A stretch of 64,000 nucleotides of DNA, from positions 6,634,001 through 6,698,000 of the forward strand of contig NZ_CP010849.1 of the NCBI RefSeq assembly GCF_000931445.1, given 5' to 3'. Shown here one piece after another: positions 60,703-64,000 of this stretch. Made by a program: the position numbers and the translations under genes. The notes below the pieces were generated by a model. The model did not search any database. It had not been told where the DNA came from and saw only the letters and a list, made by a program, of their open reading frames with translations. How positions within the stretch are numbered: position 1 is the stretch's first letter; every line of letters begins with the position of its first letter. The DNA comes from Streptomyces cyaneogriseus subsp. noncyanogenus (GTDB taxonomy: Bacteria; Actinomycetota; Actinomycetes; Streptomycetales; Streptomycetaceae).

Positions 60703-61938
60703 TCAGATCACCCCGTCCGACTTCAGCAGGCGCAGCTCCTCGTGGCCGAGGCCGAGCTCACCGACGTAGACCTCCTCGTTGTGCTCCCCGAGCAGCGGTG
60801 AACCGGTCACCTCCACGGGGGAGTCGGAGAGTTTGAGCGGGCTGCCGACGGTCACGAACTCGCCCCGCTGCGGGTGCGGTACGCGCACGACCATGCCGTT
60901 GTCGGCGAGCGAGGCGTCCTCGATGATCTCCTTGGTGGACAGGATCGGCCCGCACGGGATGTCGTGCGCGTTGAGCCGCTCCAGCACCTCCCACTTCGGC
61001 AGCGTCGAGGACCACTCCTCGATCAACTGGAACATCTTGTTCAGCTTCGGCAGACGGGCCTGAGGCGTCGCCCACTCGGGGTCGTCCGCCAGCTCCGGCC
61101 GGCCGATGAGCTCGGTGATCGGCCGCCATCCGACGGGCTGCACGATGACATACACATAATCGTTCGGACCGCCCGGTGCGCACTTGACCGCCCAGCCCGG
61201 CTGACCGCCGCCCGAGGCATTGCCGGACCTGGGAACCTCGTCGCCGAAGTCCTCGTTGGGATATTCGGCGAGTGGACCATGGGCCAGGCGCTGCTGGTCG
61301 CGCAGCTTCACCCGGCAGAGGTTGAGCACCGCGTGCTGCATGGCCACGTTCACCCGCTGCCCGCGCCCGGTGCGCTCCCGCTGGTACAGCGCAGCGAGGA
61401 TGCCCGCCACGGTGTGGACGCCGGTGCCCGAGTCCCCGATCTGGGCCCCCGTCGCCAGCGGTGGCCCGTCCTCGAAGCCGGTGGTCGCCATCGACCCGCC
61501 CATGGCCTGCGCGACGACCTCGTACGCCTTGAAGCCGGTGTACGGGCCCTCGCCGAACCCCTTGATGGAGGCGTAGACGATCCGGGGATTGATCTCCCGG
61601 ATGCGGTCCCAGGTGAACCCCATACGGTCGACCGCGCCCGGTCCGAAGTTCTCGACCATGACGTCGGAGCGCCGGATCAGCTCGGCGAGGATCTCCTTGC
61701 CGCGCTCGGTCTTGGTGTTGAGGGTGATGCTCCGCTTGTTGCAGTTGAGCATCGTGAAGTAGAGGGAGTCGACGTCCGGGATGTCGCGTAGCTGCTTGCG
61801 CGTGATGTCACCGGTCGGCGCCTCCAGCTTGACGACGTCCGCGCCGAGCCAGGCCAGTAACTGGGTGGCCGAGGGCCCGGACTGGACGTGTGTCATGTCA
61901 AGGACGCGGATGCCGTCGAGGGCCTTGGTCGCTGTCAT
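60703..61938 (-). CDS. frc: Formyl-CoA:oxalate CoA-transferase (CaiB/BaiF class III)
   Basis: A 411-residue class III CoA-transferase, which passes CoA from formyl-CoA to oxalate. Motifs: RVLDMTHVQSGPSATQLLAWLGADVVKLE, VMVENFGPGAVDRMG, the catalytic aspartate in GAQIGDSGTGVHT, and the glycine loop NASGGGQPG that closes over the intermediate in formyl-CoA transferases. Length equals the E. coli YfdW and Oxalobacter Frc enzymes. The gene is nine bases after oxc and one base before the synthetase gene, in one operon. Confidence 0.87.
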   Translation of the reverse strand: MTATKALDGIRVLDMTHVQSGPSATQLLAWLGADVVKLEAPTGDITRKQLRDIPDVDSLYFTMLNCNKRSITLNTKTERGKEILAELIRRSDVMVENFGPGAVDRMGFTWDRIREINPRIVYASIKGFGEGPYTGFKAYEVVAQAMGGSMATTGFEDGPPLATGAQIGDSGTGVHTVAGILAALYQRERTGRGQRVNVAMQHAVLNLCRVKLRDQQRLAHGPLAEYPNEDFGDEVPRSGNASGGGQPGWAVKCAPGGPNDYVYVIVQPVGWRPITELIGRPELADDPEWATPQARLPKLNKMFQLIEEWSSTLPKWEVLERLNAHDIPCGPILSTKEIIEDASLADNGMVVRVPHPQRGEFVTVGSPLKLSDSPVEVTGSPLLGEHNEEVYVGELGLGHEELRLLKSDGVI

Positions 61939-61947
61939 GAGGGCACC

Positions 61948-63630
61948 TCACTTGTACATGGTCTGGTTCATGGTTCCGGGGGCGTACGCGTCGGGATCGA
62001 CCCAGACGTTGATCAGGGACGGCTTGCCGGACTCGCGGGCGCGGCGCAGCGCGGGGGCGATATCGGCGGGGTCGCGCACCTCCTCGCCGTAGCCGCCCAG
62101 CATCTGCGCGAACTTGTCGTAGGGGACGTCACCGAGGGTGTTGCCGACCCGTTCGCGGTCCTTGCCGTACTTGGCGGCCTGGCCGTAACGGATTTGGTTC
62201 ATGGAGGAGTTGTTGCCGACGATGCCGACGAACGGGAGGTCGTAGCGCACGAGGGTCTCGAAGTCCCAGCCGGTGAGCGAGAAGGCGCCGTCGCCGAAGA
62301 GGGCGACGACCTCCTTGTCGGGCCGTGCCTGCTTGGCGGCGAGCACGAAGGGCACGCCGACGCCGAGCGTGCCCAGCGGGCCGGGGTCCATCCAGTGACC
62401 GGGCGACTTGGGCTGCACGACCTGGCCGGAGAAGGTGACGATGTCACCGCCGTCACCGATATAGAGGGAGTCCTCGGTGAGGAAGTCGTTGATCTCGCTG
62501 ACCAGACGGTAGGGGTGGATGGGGGAGGCGTCCGACCGGAGCTGCGGCAGGCGCTTGTCCAGTGCGGCCTGTTCGGCGGCCCGCAGTTCGTCCAGCCACT
62601 CCTTGCGCCGCGAGGCACCTGCGTCGAGCCGTCCCGAGGCGGCATCGGTCACCGACTTCAGGACCAGGCCCGCGTCGCCCACGATGCCGAGGTCGATGTC
62701 GCGGTTCTTGCCGACGGTGCGATAGTCGAGGTCGATCTGCACCACCGTCGCCTCGGACGACAGCCGCTTTCCGTAGCCCATACGGAAGTCGAAAGGCGTG
62801 CCGACGATGACGATGACGTCGGCGTTCGAGAACGCGTACCGGCGGGAGAGCTGGAAGTGGTGCGGGTCTCCGGGCGGCAGCGTGCCGCGTCCCGCCCCGT
62901 TCATGTATGCGGGAATGTTGAGCGTGCGCACCAGCTGGACGGCGGCCTCGGTACCTCGTGTCGTCCAGACCTGGCTGCCCAGCAGGACGACCGGCTTCTC
63001 CGCGTGCACGAGCAGATCGGCCAGCTTCTCCACCGACTGCGGATCTCCGGGGGATCGCGTCGAGGCACGGTAGGCACCCGCCTTGGGCACCCGCGCGGTG
63101 GAGACCGGCACCTTCGCGTCCAGCACGTCGCGCGGGATCTCCAGGAAGGAGGGACCGGGCGCGCCGTGGTAGCACTCGCGGAACGCCATCGACACCATGT
63201 CCGCAGCGCGGGCCGTGTCCGGTACGGTCGCCGCGAACTTGGTGATCGGGTTCATCATGTCCACGTGTGGCAAATCCTGTAGCGACCCCATCTTGTGCTG
63301 GGTCAGCGCACCCTGGCCGCCGATCAGCAGCATGGGGGACTCCGCTCGGAAGGCGTTGGCGACACCGGTGACGGCGTCGGTTGTGCCGGGCCCCGCGGTG
63401 ACGACCGCGCAGCCCGGCTTGCCCGTGACGCGTGCGTATCCGTCGGCGGCATGGGCGGCGACCTGTTCGTGGCGGACGTCGACGACCTCGATGCCTTCGT
63501 CGACGCAGCCGTCGTAGATGTCGATGATGTGGCCGCCGCACAGGGTGTAGATGCGGTCGACCCCCTCGGCTTTGAGGGCTTTGGCCACGAGGTGGCCGCC
63601 GGAGATGACGTTCTGGCTGTCGTCGGGCAT
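61948..63630 (-). CDS. oxc: Thiamine-diphosphate enzyme, probable oxalyl-CoA decarboxylase
   Basis: A 560-residue ThDP-dependent enzyme with the three-domain acetolactate synthase plan. The activating glutamate is in VRHEQVAAHAADGYARV; the ThDP/Mg2+ motif is GDGAFSLTGWDFETLVRYD to VGIVGNNSS. It belongs to the family of oxalyl-CoA decarboxylase, acetolactate synthase and 2-hydroxyacyl-CoA lyase. Several blocks (GGHIIDIYDGC, SLQDLPHVDMM) differ from the Oxalobacter enzyme, so a 2-hydroxyacyl-CoA lyase giving formyl-CoA remains possible. Assignment rests mainly on frc directly downstream and the OFA transporter in the operon. First gene of the operon, with a palindrome 119 bases upstream. Confidence 0.7.
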   Translation of the reverse strand: MPDDSQNVISGGHLVAKALKAEGVDRIYTLCGGHIIDIYDGCVDEGIEVVDVRHEQVAAHAADGYARVTGKPGCAVVTAGPGTTDAVTGVANAFRAESPMLLIGGQGALTQHKMGSLQDLPHVDMMNPITKFAATVPDTARAADMVSMAFRECYHGAPGPSFLEIPRDVLDAKVPVSTARVPKAGAYRASTRSPGDPQSVEKLADLLVHAEKPVVLLGSQVWTTRGTEAAVQLVRTLNIPAYMNGAGRGTLPPGDPHHFQLSRRYAFSNADVIVIVGTPFDFRMGYGKRLSSEATVVQIDLDYRTVGKNRDIDLGIVGDAGLVLKSVTDAASGRLDAGASRRKEWLDELRAAEQAALDKRLPQLRSDASPIHPYRLVSEINDFLTEDSLYIGDGGDIVTFSGQVVQPKSPGHWMDPGPLGTLGVGVPFVLAAKQARPDKEVVALFGDGAFSLTGWDFETLVRYDLPFVGIVGNNSSMNQIRYGQAAKYGKDRERVGNTLGDVPYDKFAQMLGGYGEEVRDPADIAPALRRARESGKPSLINVWVDPDAYAPGTMNQTMYK

Positions 63631-64000
63631 GGCGAAGTCCTATCCCTTCTCAAGGGTGGGAACGGTCTCGCGGTACTCGCAGTACATGGCGATCGCCGTA
63701 CGTCACACGGCGGGCGGTGCCCCGCCCTCTCGCACCTGTCGTACATTGCATACAGTCGACGAATACTGTATGGAGCCTGTTATCCCGCATCCGGTGGGCG
63801 GTGTCCAGGGGGCGTAGGGCACTTTCCGTCATCGGCTGAGAAGGGGCGCCGGGAGGCGGCCGCTGTCCTGATTCGATCGGCCGCCCCGGCCTCCGGCGTC
63901 CGGCGGCCGCGCTCCCGCGGCCGGTGCCCCGGGCGGCCGGGGCGGAGCCGGCGCCGACCGGTGACTGACGGGTCACAGCCGGTGAAAGCGCTGGTGAGGC
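63631..64000. other. Upstream region of the oxalate operon to the window end
   Basis: 370 bases. It includes the operator at 63749-63772 and, on the minus strand, the oxc leader with GAGAAGGGATAG near the start codon. From 63800 on, sequence is GC-rich with short inverted repeats such as GTGAC/GTCAC near 63960; I see no gene that can be supported. Confidence 0.6.
63749..63772. promoter_or_regulatory. Palindromic operator of the oxalate operon
   Basis: CATACAGT, eight bases, ACTGTATG: perfect 8-base inverted repeat 119 bases upstream of the oxc start codon, in a locally AT-rich stretch. Its shape fits a dimeric regulator such as a GntR/FCD protein. Confidence 0.7.

Noticed and set aside
63650..63976. 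108-codon minus-strand frame at the right edge
   Set aside because: It runs through the oxalate operator, has no ribosome binding site and no family resemblance.

Overview
The window is a high-GC actinobacterial chromosome segment, almost certainly Streptomyces. Third codon positions are dominated by G/C, GTG starts and GTGA/ATGA stop-start overlaps are common, and the gene content (CYP154/CYP157-type P450s, a CebR-type cellulose operator, secreted glycosidases with CBM2, a SpoIIE/PP2C phosphatase, an ROK-regulated sugar ABC system) is typical of that genus. No rRNA, tRNA, CRISPR array, insertion sequence or prophage was seen.

Layout. (1) 1-10.2 kb: a lipid/polyketide locus with a one-module, highly reducing type I PKS (KS-AT-DH-MT-ER-KR, running off the left edge), a thioester-reductase-like SDR, a cyclopropane-fatty-acid-synthase-type methyltransferase and a TetR regulator with a clear palindromic operator. 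(2) 10.4-12.8 kb: a secreted glycoside hydrolase with FnIII and CBM2, preceded by a perfect CebR box. (3) 13.1-19.8 kb: a GAF/PP2C phosphatase, a convergent pair of P450s (one CYP157-like with its ExxR arginine replaced, one CYP154-like), a transglycosylase-like protein and a DUF6492 protein. (4) 20-28.2 kb: GH89, LysR, a bile-acid-symporter-like transporter, a GH33 sialidase with LamG, and a quinone oxidoreductase divergent from MarR. (5) 28.3-33.2 kb: fdhD, an OFA-type oxalate/formate MFS transporter with an overlapping 47-residue small-subunit gene, a FabH-like ketosynthase and a GntR/FCD regulator. (6) 34-45.8 kb: a carbohydrate catabolic island with an ROK regulator, a ribose-type ABC importer, a Gfo/Idh/MocA dehydrogenase, a sugar isomerase, a GSDH-PKD-CBM6 protein and a ThuA-DUF1080 protein. 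The content fits glycoside breakdown through 3-keto intermediates. (7) 45.8-55 kb: a tightly overlapping ebo-type operon (UbiA, TIM barrel, EboA, TatD, EboE, phosphatase) headed by a myo-inositol-phosphate-synthase-like gene where ebo clusters elsewhere use eboD, followed by a Tat-exported TIM-barrel protein. (8) 55-56.7 kb: an ABC-F ATPase broken by one base in a G5 run. (9) 57-63.8 kb: an oxalate operon (TPP enzyme, formyl-CoA transferase, fused acyl-CoA synthetase, second OFA transporter) with a palindromic operator upstream.

How parts work together. The oxalate operon should turn oxalate into formyl-CoA and formate. The fdhD gene in region 5 serves formate dehydrogenase, and the two OFA carriers fit oxalate/formate exchange. 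GntR-type half-sites (TGTAGAC) recur before the first OFA gene and before gntR itself. The sugar island and the ebo operon are adjacent but separated by a strong 15-bp terminator hairpin.

Sequence quality. At 32249-32290 lies a 42-base loxP-containing sequence that matches, from memory, the 454 Titanium paired-end linker, flanked by an exact 100-base duplication. This is best read as an assembly artefact, not biology. The one-base frameshift in the ABC-F gene, in a homopolymer, is the kind of error the same technology makes.
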